Both the position numbers and the translations under genes were made by a program. A stretch of DNA of 64,000 nt from Chrysomallon squamiferum (taxonomy: Eukaryota; Mollusca; Gastropoda; Neomphalida; Peltospiridae). The notes under the pieces were generated by a model. The model searched no databases, was not told the origin of the DNA, and saw only the letters and a list, made by a program, of their open reading frames with translations. The DNA is taken from assembly GCA_012295275.1 (NCBI GenBank), contig CM022673.1, positions 6,647,311 to 6,711,310 of the forward strand, given 5' to 3'. Below, in pieces: positions 1 to 13,289 of this stretch. Every line of letters starts with the position of its first letter. Position 1 is the first letter of the stretch.

Positions 1-1030
1 CTTTTGAGGTCACCGTATTACATCAGCTGTCAGATAGTTTGGCACTGACCACAGCCCAGTTTTTGTTTCATTACTAACTGAGGGCTGTTAAGTTGTCTAG
101 GGACTGGAATAACTTACAGACAGATTACTCAACCTGGTTTACTTTTGGCTTTTCATTACACTTTTTGGGTTAAAAGTGAGATTGTCGTTTCTGTGTGGTT
201 TTCTTTGTGATTATTATTATTATTATTATTTTTTAATTTGGGCTTTTTGGTTAATTATGAATTTTGTGGTTTATTTTGAAATGGATAAGATTTTTTTGTT
301 TGTTTTGTATTTTTCCCCCCTGTTTTCATACATGTTTCATGTTGTTATGTATCTTCAAAATGTGTGTTTTTATTTTTACTTTTTATTTGCCTTTCATTTT
401 GTAAGCTGAATTCGTTAGGAAAAGGTGGCACTTTTTCTTTGTTTCTGCTGCAATTGTTACAAAAACTTTATAGTGACCAACATGCAAACATACCAACTAC
501 CAATATACAAAACATTTTGAAAAATCATTAACCTTTATATTATTTCCTTAGTATAAAAACAAATAAAAATCAATAAATGTTAAAGTCAAACATTTCTCAA
601 ATGCTTATGATTCTTACAACAACAACAAAAGAATCACTGTCACAAATTACTATCACTTTGACATTGGTTTGTCATGTCACTTTGTCATCCGACAACACTC
701 TGACACAGGTTGCCATGTCATTTTGTCACCCCATTATCACCTTTGGTGACAGCAAGCAAGGCAGATGGGAAGCATTAGTGTGAAAGTTTAATCTTGAAAT
801 TTTTCGATGTTGAAAATTTCTTTGAATTAGTAGCGTTAATGTAATTTCTAATGATTATTTTGAATGTCATTACTAGGTTTTTCTCAGTGTTGCAGTAACA
901 AAATGTGATATGCTGTTTCAGAGATGTTAAAGGTTCAAATGAATTTTCATAATTTAAAATACTAAATAGGGTACTGAAAGTTAAAAAACTCGAATTTTTC
1001 TCCTTTTTTCTGTATTGGTTCTAAATTCTC
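1..1030. other. AT-rich non-coding DNA
   Basis: No gene is recognised. The stretch contains a short ATT repeat near 210-232 and scattered T runs. Short open frames here are low-complexity and match nothing I know. Confidence 0.6.
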
Positions 1031-1060
1031 TGTCTCTCTCTCTGTATATGTGTGAGTTTG

Positions 1061-1109
<49 letters not shown>

Positions 1110-1148
1110 GTCTATGTATATGTGTGAGTTTGTATCTCTCTCTCTTTC
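1031..1148. repeat. TC/CA microsatellite with duplicated flank
   Basis: A run of TC dinucleotides followed by a short CA run. The same unit (tatatgtgtgagtttgta, then TC repeats) occurs at about 1045 and again at about 1117, so the locus grew by duplication of a segment of about 72 bp as well as by slippage. Confidence 0.85.
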
Positions 1149-1980
1149 TCATTTCATCTGCTTTTTTATTCCTTTCTTTTTCTTTCATTCTGTCAATCCA
1201 TCTGTCTTTCTGTCCATTTCTGTTTCCATACCTATTAGACTTCACCAGTTCGATAAATTCACTAAAACCTTAAAACTTAAAATATGTTATTTCATAAATA
1301 AAATTCAGATCCAGATTTTATAACACACCCAAACACCATCACTGTCTAGTGAATAACAATGTATTTAATAAATAATCACACATGAAACTCTAGTCACAAA
1401 AAAACAAAAATACTCCCAGTATAATAGCAATAAATTTCAGCCCATATCATCGTTTCACAAAAATCTATATGTTCGACATTTTATAATGATTAGCATTCAA
1501 ATGCATCGAAATATTGTGAAACAAGTATTAATAATATACACACCCACATCTGGTGTTTAGGTTTCTGCTCTACAGTAACAGAGGATTATTATTTATTTTT
1601 TATTTTTTATTAAATTATTTAGAGTATTAATTTTGATATTGTATTTAACTACTGTTGTTAATGTACAGTTCCTGAATTAATACTGTGAATCATTTAATAT
1701 TAAAAATTTCGGACAAAACCATTAAAGTAACAGAAAATTCTTGTGTGGTTTTTTTTGAGTCTGATTTTACACAGAATTAAAAGCTTTGGTTTAAAGTTAC
1801 AATTATTTTTAATTTCAGCTATAGATTAAAGTAAGCAGCTGATAAAAATTTAATCATATCCTTTGTAATTAAATCATCAAAGAGATTAAGAAAATAAAGT
1901 ATAATGGATTTTGTGATGTGGTTTAAATTATATCAAAGAGAATTCATTGTTTTCAAACTGTATTCAAGTTACAATTTTTG

Positions 1981-1982
<2 letters not shown>
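1149..1982. other. AT-rich non-coding DNA
   Basis: Nothing recognisable as coding or as an RNA gene is seen. Confidence 0.55.
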
Positions 1983-2034
<52 letters not shown>

Positions 2035-2050
2035 TAATAATAATAATAAT
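1983..2050. repeat. AAT trinucleotide microsatellite
   Basis: An almost pure AAT run of about 68 bases with one phase slip near 2029. The poly-Ile/poly-Asn frames across it are artefacts of the repeat. Confidence 0.95.
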
Positions 2051-2824
2051 ATTAACACTAACAAATCATTTTATTTTATTCATATAGTAGACAAGATGTG
2101 TTCTTTAAAAAAAAAAAATATATACAAGATTAAGATTAATATTAACAAAAATAAAAAATAAATAAATAAACATTTGTTGGAATGGAAAATAGATAAATGA
2201 TCCACTTGCAGGGGTTGATCTCTGAGGCAACTACACACCAAGCAAATACTTAATTATTTGTTATTGTTTCACCTCAAATGAAAAATAATCATAGTTTTAC
2301 CATAATAATGGTAATAGTAGTAGTTGTCATTGTAATAACAGCAGCAGTAGTAGTAGTAGTAGTAACAATAACAAAAGATAAAAAGAATAAACATTACAGT
2401 ATCTTTTATTAAATATGTTGGGACTTTTTTATGGGGTTTTTTATATTAAAAAATCTCAGTCATCATCAATATTACTACTTGCTTTTCTTAGGTTATAAGA
2501 GGAATAGAAAAAATTAGATATATATATATAAAAAAGTTTACACCCCACCATTAATTGTGTAAGGAAACTAAGTGATGCCATAATTGTATCTTTCATTTCC
2601 TTATGTAGCTGCAATGTAAGTATCATCGGCACTCTCTTTTCACATGCCAATAACACGTTGCCACTTTGAAATAAAGCAATCTACAACAGCGAAATGTGAA
2701 CACAAACCACTACTGCGGAATTAATGTGTCTTTGGCTGTATTGAAGCATGTGATTGGTTGATGGATGGCAAAATACCATGTCACAGCACCTGGGGAATGT
2801 CACCAAAATGTTGGTAATTAATAG

Positions 2825-2825
<1 letters not shown>
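2051..2825. other. AT-rich non-coding DNA with a small AGT repeat
   Basis: Contains an AGT/GCA trinucleotide patch near 2338-2365 and a moderately complex stretch at about 2650-2800. No exon is supported. Confidence 0.5.

Positions 2826-2860
<35 letters not shown>
2826..2860. repeat. GA dinucleotide microsatellite
   Basis: A pure GA run of about 35 bases, followed by T runs at about 2917-2942 and 3155-3184 that make the neighbourhood low-complexity. Confidence 0.95.
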
Positions 2861-2863
<3 letters not shown>

Positions 2864-2911
2864 TTATATAGAGTTTATGTAGAGTTGTGTGGGTTTTATT
2901 TAACAAATTTG

Positions 2912-2944
<33 letters not shown>

Positions 2945-3152
2945 TTTTGGAAGATGAATTTGTGGGGTTTTTGGAGGTGTGTTTTTTTTCCCAGAATGCA
3001 TTGAATTCTTTTTTCATTTTTTTATTTATTTATTGACTTTATTTTTTTTTTTTTTTTTATTTCAGAAGATGGGTTACTAAAATGTATTGAACTCTTTATT
3101 ATTATTATTATTATTATATATTTTATTGTGTTTTTCACATCAATTCTCCTAA

Positions 3153-3187
<35 letters not shown>

Positions 3188-3379
3188 CTTGTTGGCATTT
3201 ATACGTGTATGAGTGTGCATGTGTGTACATTTCAAAAACGTTAAATAATAACTACAAACAATAACATAAAATCACAAAACTCTCTTCATCAATCTTTTCG
3301 TCGTCATCTTTTACATTTCACGAAACATAAAAATTCATAACTCAGTTAGTAAGCTTTGTCGAGAACGGGAAGGAAAAAA

Positions 3380-3960
3380 AAACAAAAAATAAACCTAAAA
3401 AGGCAATACACGACTAATTAATTTGCCTACATCGTACATCAAGCAGCAACGTGGTACATGACGCCAACGTTCACTTTGAGTCAGTGATTACATCATTGAT
3501 TCCTTGCTTCGTGTAACATACAAAATTGGATTTCGCCACAAAATTTCGCAAGCAGGACCGTCAGTATTCATAAAAGGCACTGATTGGTTTTGTTGCTTCA
3601 TGTAACGGAATCTCTTCATGGAGGTCAAATTCCTGGTATTAATTCAGGAGGGAAGAATATGCTTACATAGGTAATCACAAAATGGTGGCACCAAACTTAA
3701 TTTCCCTGACTTTGTAATTGAATTCTTAATGTGGAATTTAGTCCACAAGGAAATGGGTAATATCTTTAAATGTATACTGTTTCTTCCACTGGGGGAGTCA
3801 GTGGTATCAAATGAGAAACTTTTCTTCACTTGTTGATTGACGGAAGGTCGGTTTCATTTGCCAGGAATATGACACAGATTTTCGGTAAACCGGAAATATA
3901 AAACTGATTTTTGCTACCAAGGGAGTGTGATCCTGATTTTGAACCCCCAAGGGAATTTTT
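3380..3960. other. complex-sequence island, possible conserved non-coding element
   Basis: About 580 bases of non-repetitive sequence with balanced composition and several CpGs, standing out sharply from its AT-rich surroundings. No open frame resembles a protein and no splice-bounded exon is convincing. Constraint as a regulatory element is inferred from complexity alone. Confidence 0.35.
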
Positions 3961-4729
3961 GAAGAATTTTGTTAGGTTTTTTTTTTTTTTTGTGTGTGAG
4001 ATCTTTGTGTTTTTTTTTTTTTTTTATAATAAAATAGTTAATTCTGAGATTTGGGGGTTTTTTGTTTTTCTATTTTAAATGGTGGTTTGGTTTAATAGTT
4101 TTGGCAATGGATTGAATTTTAGTTGAGTTTGTGAAAATTGTTTATGATTTGAAATAAAACAATTATGGTTCTTGTTGATTTTGAGTTTGTATGAAAATCA
4201 GTTTATACTGTTACTAATTAATAATGTGAGTGTTAACTATTTTATTATCATAAGAAGATACGTATAAAAGAGAGACAAGTACAAAAAAAAAAAAAATTAA
4301 TATAAATCTTTGTTACTATAAAATAAGTTCATTGGCTTTTTAAAAATTACTTTTCTTGGAAATAAAACCACATTAAAATATAGAAAAAAAAAAAAAAAAA
4401 ACAAACACTCTAAGTTTCACTGAATTGAAATTTCCATAAAACATCTTTTAAAAATAATAAAATAATAAATTTAAATTCCTACATCATATTCCCATTAGGT
4501 TGAAATGATTGTAACAAAATACTACCAATTGAAAAAATAAAAAATAAAAAAAATAAAAATATAATGAAAAAAAAAAAGTAATAAATCAAATAATAACAAA
4601 TGAATAAAAATGAGATAAATTTCAAAATAATAATAATGAGAATATTTTTATTTACATTGCATCAACAATACCAACTGAATCTCTTTTTTTTTTTTTTTTT
4701 ATTTTTTTTTTTTCTCCTTCTACAATTGC
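3961..4729. other. low-complexity A/T tracts
   Basis: T runs near 3979-4025 and A runs near 4284, 4384 and 4566, with AT-rich filler. Nothing coding is seen. Confidence 0.6.
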
Positions 4730-5040
4730 ATCTTGGGGCAAAAACAAGATTGAATTATCTTTCCTTGCTTCATTTCGATAGCACAAACTTCCGACTTGGC
4801 GACACCATCACCTGTCACATAACGTTGCTGCAGGTGATGATGAGGTATCACAACAATACTTGCCGATGATTACCTTTGTCATAATAATGACGACTTGGAC
4901 TCAGCTGCAGGCTGGACAGACACCTGAACAGACATCCGCACTTTCTCTAAATTGGCGATGTGTGCAGATTAAATTGCACCTTTCAGCTGTTTTGAAGACC
5001 TGGGGCCACACATTAACAGTAATGTGATATTTATGGTGAT
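4730..5040. other. complex-sequence island with E-box-like motifs
   Basis: About 300 bases of balanced sequence holding several CANNTG hexamers (CACCTG, CAGCTG, CAGGTG). A regulatory role is inferred. No coding frame is supported. Confidence 0.35.
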
Positions 5041-6740
5041 GTAATTAGCTGTGTGTATGTGTGTCTTTTGTGATGGGAGTCTGTAATGATCAAAGAGAAA
5101 AAGAAAAAAAAGAGAGAGAGAGATAAAATCATAATGATAATGGTTTCATTTTAAATTTGTTATATGTCAGTATGTTTGATGTGTTTGATGTTTTTTTGTT
5201 TTTTAAAATTTATTTATTTATTTATTTATTATTATGATTATGATTTTATAATTTATAATTTTTTTTTTTAATATGAGTTAATTTAAAAAATGTTTACAAA
5301 TTATATTTCTCTTGTGAAAATATTTTCATGGCTTTCTTGCTTTTTGTGTCAAATAAAATAATGATGTTGATAATCAAACAAAGAGTAACTCATCATTTAG
5401 TGGGAGTAGGTTATCTGTGTTACAATCTCTATGATATTTGATGCTATGTAATTTTATTTCTTTCCAAATATTTTAAGTAATCATAAACATTTGGTCTAAA
5501 AACCACAACACCATTTTCATCCATTTAACTCATAATAAATATTTGATAAAAAAAAAAGTTACAGCTTGTATTTGTAATTACCCAAATATTTAATTTTTAC
5601 ATCATTTTCTTCAATTTTTATATTTAATTTATGAAAACATTCTAAGATTCCTTTCCTTTAAATCTTTCACTGCACTTTTCAGCAATCTTTTTTTTTTTGT
5701 TTTCTCTCTCCCCAAGTGAATCAGAATAAATTGTATTACATGAATGAAGCAAGCTGGGGTTTACCTTGGACAGCCAATTCTCACCAAAATGTCATATCCC
5801 ACCCATGAAGTTTCCAATAATTCTCCACAGTGGAATGCAATCTCTCTGTTTGACAAAATCACAGTGTAATGGCTTCCTTCATTATTTCATACTTCATATA
5901 TACACAGAAACACGTTCCTCTGCTATTGAAAGTTGCAGATTTCGTTCATTTTTATTTTTTTTTTTTTTTTTTTTTTTTTTATCGATAAATTTTTATTAAT
6001 GTTTATTTTTTTGTACCATAATACAGAACCTGTACTTAGTCAACTTTGGTTTTATTATTTTTTTTTTTTTAAAAAGAAAGAAAAAAAATTAATAAAAAAA
6101 AAAAAAAAAAAAAAAGCAATAATAATAAAAATGATAAGAAAGGGAATAAAAAAAATCAATAAGAAGCTTATTAGTAGAATTATTTTCAGACGACCCTTGA
6201 TTTTTATCAAGACCCGCCCCTCTTCCTCCTCCCAGATGAATTGAGTGACAGGCCTGGGTGAGAGTATTCACGATTAATTTGATCAATGTTTTTTACATTC
6301 GTTGTTTTAGCTCATTTTCAACTACTGCTATAACTACTACTACTACTTCTGCTGCTTCTGCCTCTACTACTACTTTCTGTTATTATTATTATTATTTTTA
6401 TTATAAATGAAAAGATAAATAAATAAAAAGCAAAAGATGAATTAAAAACTAGTCAGTTTAATATTTCCAGGATCCAAACCAAAGCTGATTACCATGAAAT
6501 ACATCTGTAAAAAACATTTACACTAATTTAACTTTAAAAAAATTTGAAAAAAAAAAATATTAAAAAAAAAAAAAAAAATTCCAATTCAACAACACTAAAG
6601 CATAACTAAAATGAAATCATCTTTATCATAGAAGATTTGAAAAAAAAAAAAAAAAAAAAAAATAAAAAAAAAAGAGAAAATCTTAATACTGGAAAACATC
6701 ATTTCAAAATCATAATAATGAGAAACATGATTTCAAAAAC
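5041..6740. other. AT-rich DNA with long T and A runs
   Basis: Homopolymer tracts lie near 5950-5980, 6058-6072, 6087-6115, 6568-6580 and 6640-6672. The T-run then A-run at 6058-6115 can fold back on itself. No gene is recognised. Confidence 0.55.
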
Positions 6741-7140
6741 ACGTGGTGAGACCTTCAAAACCTGACAGATTTGGTGGAATATTTATTCGCGAGCATGGCA
6801 CGCCATGATCGCATTGATTGCATGGATTTCCAATAAGAAGAAAATCTGTGGCAATCAAAGATGCTGAAAAAAAAAAGTGATGAATTCTCCTCCGCCTTTG
6901 ATTTGGTCAGAAAGTCATATCCCAGTATTTGATTCTTGTCTTAATAAACATTAGTTCATGATCACTTTCTTTACAAATTTACAGTGGCTCGCCTGGCACG
7001 TATGAATCACCGCTTCTTTGATTTTCGGTAATTAAAGAAAACTTGGACCCACCCAGAGTAAACGAGGAAATGTTGAAGTTTTTCTTTTATGTTTGTCTTG
7101 AGAGTATACAAGCAGCGGTCGGTTAACTGAGGGGAAAATC
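6741..7140. other. complex-sequence island, possible conserved non-coding element
   Basis: Non-repetitive sequence with CpGs and a GGCACGCCATGATCGCATTG stretch near 6798, quite unlike its surroundings. No exon is supported. A regulatory role is inferred from complexity only. Confidence 0.35.
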
Positions 7141-7154
7141 ACGGTATTGCAGTG

Positions 7155-7405
7155 CCGATGTATAGCATTGGTTTAAAAAAGTAGGGGGAGAGAAAATCTG
7201 GTTAATTCAAGTGTTAAAACTGAGCTTGTATAGCAGTGGTTTAATAGGAGAAAATCAGGTTAATACAAGTGTTAAAAATGAGCTAATAATGCAGTGCTTT
7301 CTAAAGAAAAATCAGGGTAATACAAGCCTTATATATATATATATATATATATGTATATAACTGATATAGCAGTAGTTTAATAGGGTAAATCAAGCCATTA
7401 AAAAT
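7155..7405. repeat. degenerate tandem repeat of about 60-65 bp
   Basis: About four imperfect copies of a unit containing the phrases agcagtggtttaatagg, gaaaatcaggttaa and tacaagtgttaaaa. An AT dinucleotide run at about 7330-7352 interrupts the last copy. Confidence 0.7.
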
Positions 7406-8438
7406 CAGCTGATACTGCTCTGTTTGAGATGGTATGAAATATATTTGTTATTACATCCACACTGAAATACATTATAGATAATGAAGTCATTTTAAACTGT
7501 TGATTATGTGGACATTATTTAAATAATAATTAAATTATTTTTTTTTTTTACTTGTTTCTATCCATCATTGTTTTAATTTTATTTTGTCAATACTTTTCCT
7601 CATTAATTTATTTGTGTTTGTCTATTTACAAATTATTTGACATTTTCTTTATTTTTCTTTCTCCATTTGTTTTTCAATTTTCTATTTTAAAATTAATATT
7701 GATTTGCTTCAGAATCTTCACAAATCTGCTTACAACATTAGAAAAGCTTATCTGTTTTTCAGTTAGCATTTTTAAATTATTTAATTGTGATCTTTCAAAA
7801 GCTGCAAACAAACATAAATGTTTAAAAAGGCAAAATCTGATAAAAGATATACTGAAATGTAAATTTACTTGTCTTTTATTTTATTTTTTTAATTATTTAT
7901 TTATTATTATTATTGTAACAGTAATCTTAAAAGTAATAATAGCATTCCAATGGTAGTGGTAATAATAGTAATAAGATATTAATTATAATAGTAATAGTTG
8001 TAATAATAATAATAAGATAACAGTAGAAGTAGTAATATACTAAAAATAAATAATAGTAACAACAAATAATAATTAAAAAAAATAATTAAATATAATAAAT
8101 ATAATAATAAAAGTAATTTGTTTTTGTTATGTGTGGGTTGAAAACCTATATCTTCATTAGCTTGTATGAGTTCTATAATTACTGGTAACTTGTGAGTTTG
8201 CTTCCTAATTGGAAATTTGATTCTCTAAATAGCTCAATTAATAACAAGTCTCAATAACATATACAGTTAATTTAAGTTCCAGATGGTCAATTAAAAGAAA
8301 GGAAGAAAAAAAATAATAAAGAGCCATTCATTTTCAAAGGTGTCAAAAATCTAGATATAATGTTTGTTTTGGAAAATACTGTATACAGTATATTACTACA
8401 ACTGCAGCTGCTACTACTACTACTACTACTACTACTAC

Positions 8439-8473
<35 letters not shown>

Positions 8474-8849
8474 TTATTGTTGTTACTGTTAAAACTAATA
8501 GTTATTAATATTTTGTTACTATCATTATGATTATAATTATTATTAATATGTTCTTCATGTTATATATTCATCATCTACCTACAAAAAGTTTTTTAAGACT
8601 ACATTTTACTAAGACTAGCTTCTTCAAACAACTGTAAATAAACCTTCAATAAACATCTGCTTAGAGCATCCTTGTAAACATAAATTATTGTTAAATAAAG
8701 ATTCTTATTGTACACGTTTAACAATAGTATCTATAAAACTAATTCAAGTACAAGTTGTTTTTACACACTGTAATTCTTATTTTAACCAGAGAGACAATCA
8801 TTTAACACTGTATCTCTGTCTTCCATTTTGCACTCCACAATGTTAAACC
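7406..8849. other. AT-rich non-coding DNA with ACT/ATT microsatellite
   Basis: Mostly AT-rich sequence. An ACT run grades into an ATT run at about 8409-8475. The 134-codon frame at 7552-7956 is Phe/Ile/Leu-rich, matches no family I know and is treated as chance. Confidence 0.55.
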
Positions 8850-9160
8850 ATATCAAATTGCTCGCCCTTTCTACAGAAGTCAAGACATAATTGGTGGCCC
8901 TTTCTGGTAATTAATTGGCCTCATGACATGGTCCAAGAGAAGCCAGGTGAATCCTGTCCCACTGTGGGGTCCAGCAGCTGGACAATGCCAGGGACAGAGT
9001 CCAGTGGTGTTGTTGTGATGTGTTACGTTAGCTAATTAGGTAATGGTGTGTTAGGAACCATCCCATGTAGAGACTGTGAATAAAAGTTGTTTAATGGCAG
9101 AGCTGGTCCTTTGTGAGTTTATGTTGTAAATCTGTCAGAGAAGTGATTTTACCATGCATC
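8850..9160. other. complex-sequence island with homeodomain-like core
   Basis: About 300 bases of balanced sequence including a GGTAATTAATTGG stretch near 8906 and the direct words CCAGTGG and GTCCAG. No protein match is recognised. A regulatory element is inferred. Confidence 0.35.
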
Positions 9161-10134
9161 TTTAGAGAAGTTTTCAGAGAGAGAGAGAGACATACAGACA
9201 GACAGACAGAAACACAAAGAGAGATTGAGACTTAGAGAAGAGAGAGAGGGACAGCTAGAATTAGATATTTATGTAATAAAACGTCAACAGAAAATAGTAA
9301 AGAAATTGGTGTAATATATATCTCTGGTCAAGTGTGTATATGAGTGTGTGTGCCTATGAAATTGTCTATGTGTATGTGTCTGTGATAGAAAATGTACATA
9401 TGAAAGAATACATTTAAAACCTCACTGAGAGACACATAAATATAAATCATTATACAGAAATCAGTTATTCTGCTCTGACATAATTGCCGTTAAATATAAC
9501 TTTCATTTTTCAATTTCTATTTTGATCTCTCTCTTTCAGTCAATAAACATATAAAACATTTTACCAGCCAATTAGGCAGCAATTTTTTGTTACACACATC
9601 ATTTTCTATCAATAGGCAATACTCTTCATTCCATTTGACTATTTCTTTATCACTTTTTATGACACACATTTCTCAATCTGGGCTATCAGTTTTTAAATTT
9701 GCAGACAAAAACTAAAATTTCCACAGGCCATTTTATTGTCTGGTCTCTTATATTTATTATTGTTACTTCAAAACTTTTCATTTTTAAAAATTTAATCTCT
9801 CTCATATTTTTTATTTTTTATGCCCTTTTATGGCTTTTTTTTTCTTAACATTTCCTATGGCTTTTTTTCATTTTTATTTTTTCTCATGACATTTTTTGGG
9901 GGCTTCCTATAGCTTTTTATTTTCTATATCTTCTGATTCCCTTCAGACATTTTTCTCTACACAGCTACAGATAATTCATCTCTTAAACCACTTTACCATC
10001 TAAATTATATCATTATTTTTTTTTTTTCACATTCCCCTTGGCCATTTGTTCTGTCTAAGTCAATTATTATTTTTATATTTTTTTTAAAAACCACACCACC
10101 TCCTCTACACTTTACTTATCAGAATATAAGAAAA
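9161..10134. other. non-coding DNA with GA, CAGA and T-rich patches
   Basis: A GA/CAGA-rich patch lies at about 9176-9250, followed by T-rich sequence. No gene is seen. Confidence 0.55.
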
Positions 10135-10470
10135 CATCAGCAAGATGCTAGACCCAGGGGCAGAACATCTCCTCGGAGTGAATACATTACGAAACTATTG
10201 ATGACAATCTCATGTCACATAACTTCTTATCTTTTCTTATTACTTCTGAAGGGGCCAAATTTGATTCTTCCCAGCAGAAATCATCTCAGATCAAAAGACA
10301 ACTGTTCTTTCTCGGGAGTACAGTATTTTACCGACAGTTGGCTGGAAAAGAAATTAACCCGATAAGAAGTATTTTCTATTTCTGTGGTCATTATTTATTT
10401 ATTTGCACGATGTCTTTTTCCGAAGCAGACTGGAGGTACATGACAGTAGACATGTAAATCTTGTTTTGGT
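10135..10470. other. complex-sequence island
   Basis: Balanced, non-repetitive sequence. The 81-codon frame at 10212-10457 starts mid-island, resembles no family I know and has no clear splice context, so it is not called a gene. Confidence 0.3.
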
Positions 10471-10582
10471 GACACACACCTGGTGCCTGCCTCACTGAAA
10501 ATGTTCAGTTAAACATCTAGATAAGTGGTCATAATATAATTTGCATTCTTTTGTGCTTATACCCAGTAATATTAAATGTAAA

Positions 10583-10905
10583 TAAAGGAAGGAAAGAATG
10601 TTTTATTTAACAGTGCATTGCATGCATTTTTGATCAAAGGTTCTGTTGCTTCATACGTATGGCCAAAAAAAAAAAAAAACCACAGATATAATAATGAAGA
10701 AAATCTTCTAATATGGGCTATTTTTATTCAATTAGCAGATACAGATCTTTTATATGCTCCTTCTCATAGAAGAGCTCTGGATGGAATGTGAAAATATATT
10801 GTAATTTGCATTTGTTTACTATAGAGGTTCTTTCTCCCAGACAGAAAAGCATATGTGGAGCTCTGACTGGAATGGAAGAAATATGCATTAGGGCTTGGAT
10901 TACTA
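10583..10905 (+). mobile_element. diverged short interspersed or MITE-like element of molluscan type
   Basis: The segment begins with ggaaggaaagaatgttttat ttaac and later has caattagcag and gatcttttatatgc followed by ctggatggaatg. I recall this order of words from a non-autonomous repeat common in molluscan genomes, though no database was searched. The 3' part appears twice: gagctctggatggaatg near 10773 and ggagctctgactggaatg near 10858. The copy is old and carries an A run near 10668. No coding capacity is seen. Confidence 0.5.
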
Positions 10906-12197
10906 CAGAAAGTCGAAACAAATAAGTGAAAGAACGAGTGTTCAAAAATTTTGAAATTAAGTTATGAGTTACTAATCATACATATTCTTTTCAAAATAAT
11001 GATGCTAGAATGTGTTTTAATATTAACAGGTATTTTTCTTGAAAACTGGTAATACTGGAGAAGAAACCTGATGCATGTACTCTTGTATAATACACAGAGA
11101 ATCTGATACAAACAGCTAGCTAGTCAGTTTCACTGTTAATTGCATTGTAGATTGCGTTGTGTCTGTTTCTGTGTCACTTACACTTCGAGTTATTGATTGC
11201 GTTTTCATGTTTTTCTCTGACTCTACTATTACAGCCATATCTCTGACTGCAGTGCTTTTTCTGTGCAAATTTCAATGATTGTTCAGTGCAAAAGATTTTC
11301 TTTTTTAATTTTCTTTTCCCTTTTTTGAAAATATTTTTTAAAAACAGTTGCATTTTTTGTTTTTTTATATATTTTTTATTTCCATTTCTGGTACGGTTTT
11401 ATTCCATTTCCTGTTTGAAATGTGACTTTTTTTTTTTGCTTCTTTCAGCTTTCCTCTTTTGCTTTCCATTATTAATTTTCCTGCTTTGTCAATGATAGCA
11501 TTCAATAAAAAAAAATCTTTAAATATATTTTTTTGCCATCTTTCATTCAATTTAAGTGCAGCAATAACAGTTGAGATTATGTGATTTTGGGGTGTTTTTA
11601 ATACTGTGTTATGAATTACATTTATAGTCGTCCATACATCTGTTTGTGTGTATGTGTGTTATGTATACATACTTACATGTCAGCTCTGTTGTTAATGTGA
11701 AAAATATTTAAATTAACGGATATTTAAATTATTTGAGACTTATAAAAAAAAATAAAAAATCATCATCCATGAAATTCATTAAAAAATAATAAAATGTATA
11801 TTGAGATTAATATAATAACAGATACTGGACAAAGACCTCTCAACCAACCTTACCATCTATCTACTACTAACTATTTTTCTCTGTTAATATTGCTTTCCAA
11901 TCCATTACTGGCAATCATTATTTCTATGAATTTATTATATTTCCAACTTTTGACTTCATTTCTCCCTTTTTTCCCCATCTTTCCATCAGTCTTCTTTTCT
12001 CCCTCTATTTCCATCCTTCACATATTCTCTTCATACTCTCCTGTTTCCCCATCATTGTCTCAGTCCTAATTCCATCCTCTTTTTTTTCTAATCCTTCTCT
12101 TAATTTTTTTCTCCATTCCTATCTAACATCATCTACATCCCATATCTCTTTATCCCTGTCCTTTTCTTTAAACCCTACCATTCTTCCAATACATAAC

Positions 12198-12198
<1 letters not shown>
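10906..12198. other. AT-rich and pyrimidine-rich non-coding DNA
   Basis: A moderately complex stretch at about 11080-11270 is followed by T-rich and then C/T-rich sequence to about 12190. Frames here are Phe/Ser-rich shadows of that composition. Confidence 0.5.
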
Positions 12199-12232
<34 letters not shown>

Positions 12233-12290
12233 CCTGCTATCTCTATCACTGTGTTCTTGATTTTGAAAAAAAAAAAAAAAAAAAAAAAAA
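12199..12290. repeat. T-run/A-run snap-back structure
   Basis: About 30 T (12201-12230) and about 24 A (12266-12289) flank a 35-base spacer. The single strand could form a hairpin. It may be two slipped homopolymers or the remnant of two opposed retroelement tails. Confidence 0.6.
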
Positions 12291-13289
12291 TCAAAAAAAT
12301 CTGTGACTATTTAAAGAATACAGAACTGTGATGACAACAATTGCATTTTTTTTTTTTTTTCTTCATTTCTTGTCTTGACCAGCATTTCAGATGTTTGTTC
12401 CTATTGTTCTGTAAACGGATGAATGATTCTGATATCTTTTAATCTTTTTCTTTGGAGTTGTTTTTTTTCTTCATCTAATTTCATGTTTGTTGTTCACTCG
12501 AGTGTGTGTGTGACAATCAGGGTTTGATGTGTGACATCGAGGAAGTCGGCATTTTAGTTTTTAACATCGTTGTAGTTGAAGTTAGGGTCACAGTGACAAT
12601 CTGCATGTTACTTGTCACCAAACAATGGATTTTTTTTTTTTTTTTTTTTTTTTTGTAATTTTGCTATTTTTCGTCCATTATTTTTTTCTTCCTTAAAACA
12701 CTTTTGTAGTTGCTGAAACATGAAACTCTTAAAATCTTATCTCGTTTGCTGCTTCTTCTTTTTTTTTCTATATTTTTTGGTGATGTTGAAATGTGAAGTT
12801 TATTTTTTTTTTTCAATTCTTTTCTTCTTTTTATTTCTTTTTTTCATTTTTATTTTTCATTTTATTAATCCTGTGTCTTTTTTTCAAAACTTCAATGTTG
12901 CTGTTTTTTTGCCTTTATTCCAGTCATTTAAGAGAATGTTACATTCATTTTACTGGGTTTTGGTTGTTGTTTTGTTTTTTTTTTTACCATTTTGAGACAT
13001 TACTTCTTCCATTTCTCTTTTCTAAGTTCATTTTCTCTTCCTTCCTATACAGCTGGAGGGGGGGTTGTGGAAGCTGACAGGGGTGGGATGAGGGAGTCTT
13101 TCATTCTTTCTTTTTCTGAAATCGAGCTTGTCATTTCTCCCTCATTTTTAACAAATATTGTTTCCACTCTCTTTCTTTTTTTTTTTTTTTTTTTTTGACC
13201 CTTTTTCTTTTCCTTTTAGCCGACCCTTTTGTCTTCCATTTTCCCCTTTACTTTCTCATCTTTTTAAAAAAAAAAAAAAAAAAAGAAAA
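12291..13289. other. T-rich non-coding DNA with a short complex patch
   Basis: A complex patch at about 12470-12630 is rich in GTGACA/TGTCAC words. The rest is T-rich. Poly-Phe frames are compositional. Confidence 0.5.

Noticed and set aside
7552-7956. 134-codon hydrophobic frame as a membrane protein gene
   Set aside because: Phe/Ile/Leu richness follows from T-rich DNA. There is no family resemblance, and similar frames occur in all T-rich parts of the window.
10212-10457. 81-codon frame as a small gene
   Set aside because: No known family, no splice or polyadenylation context, and it lies in an island more likely to be regulatory.
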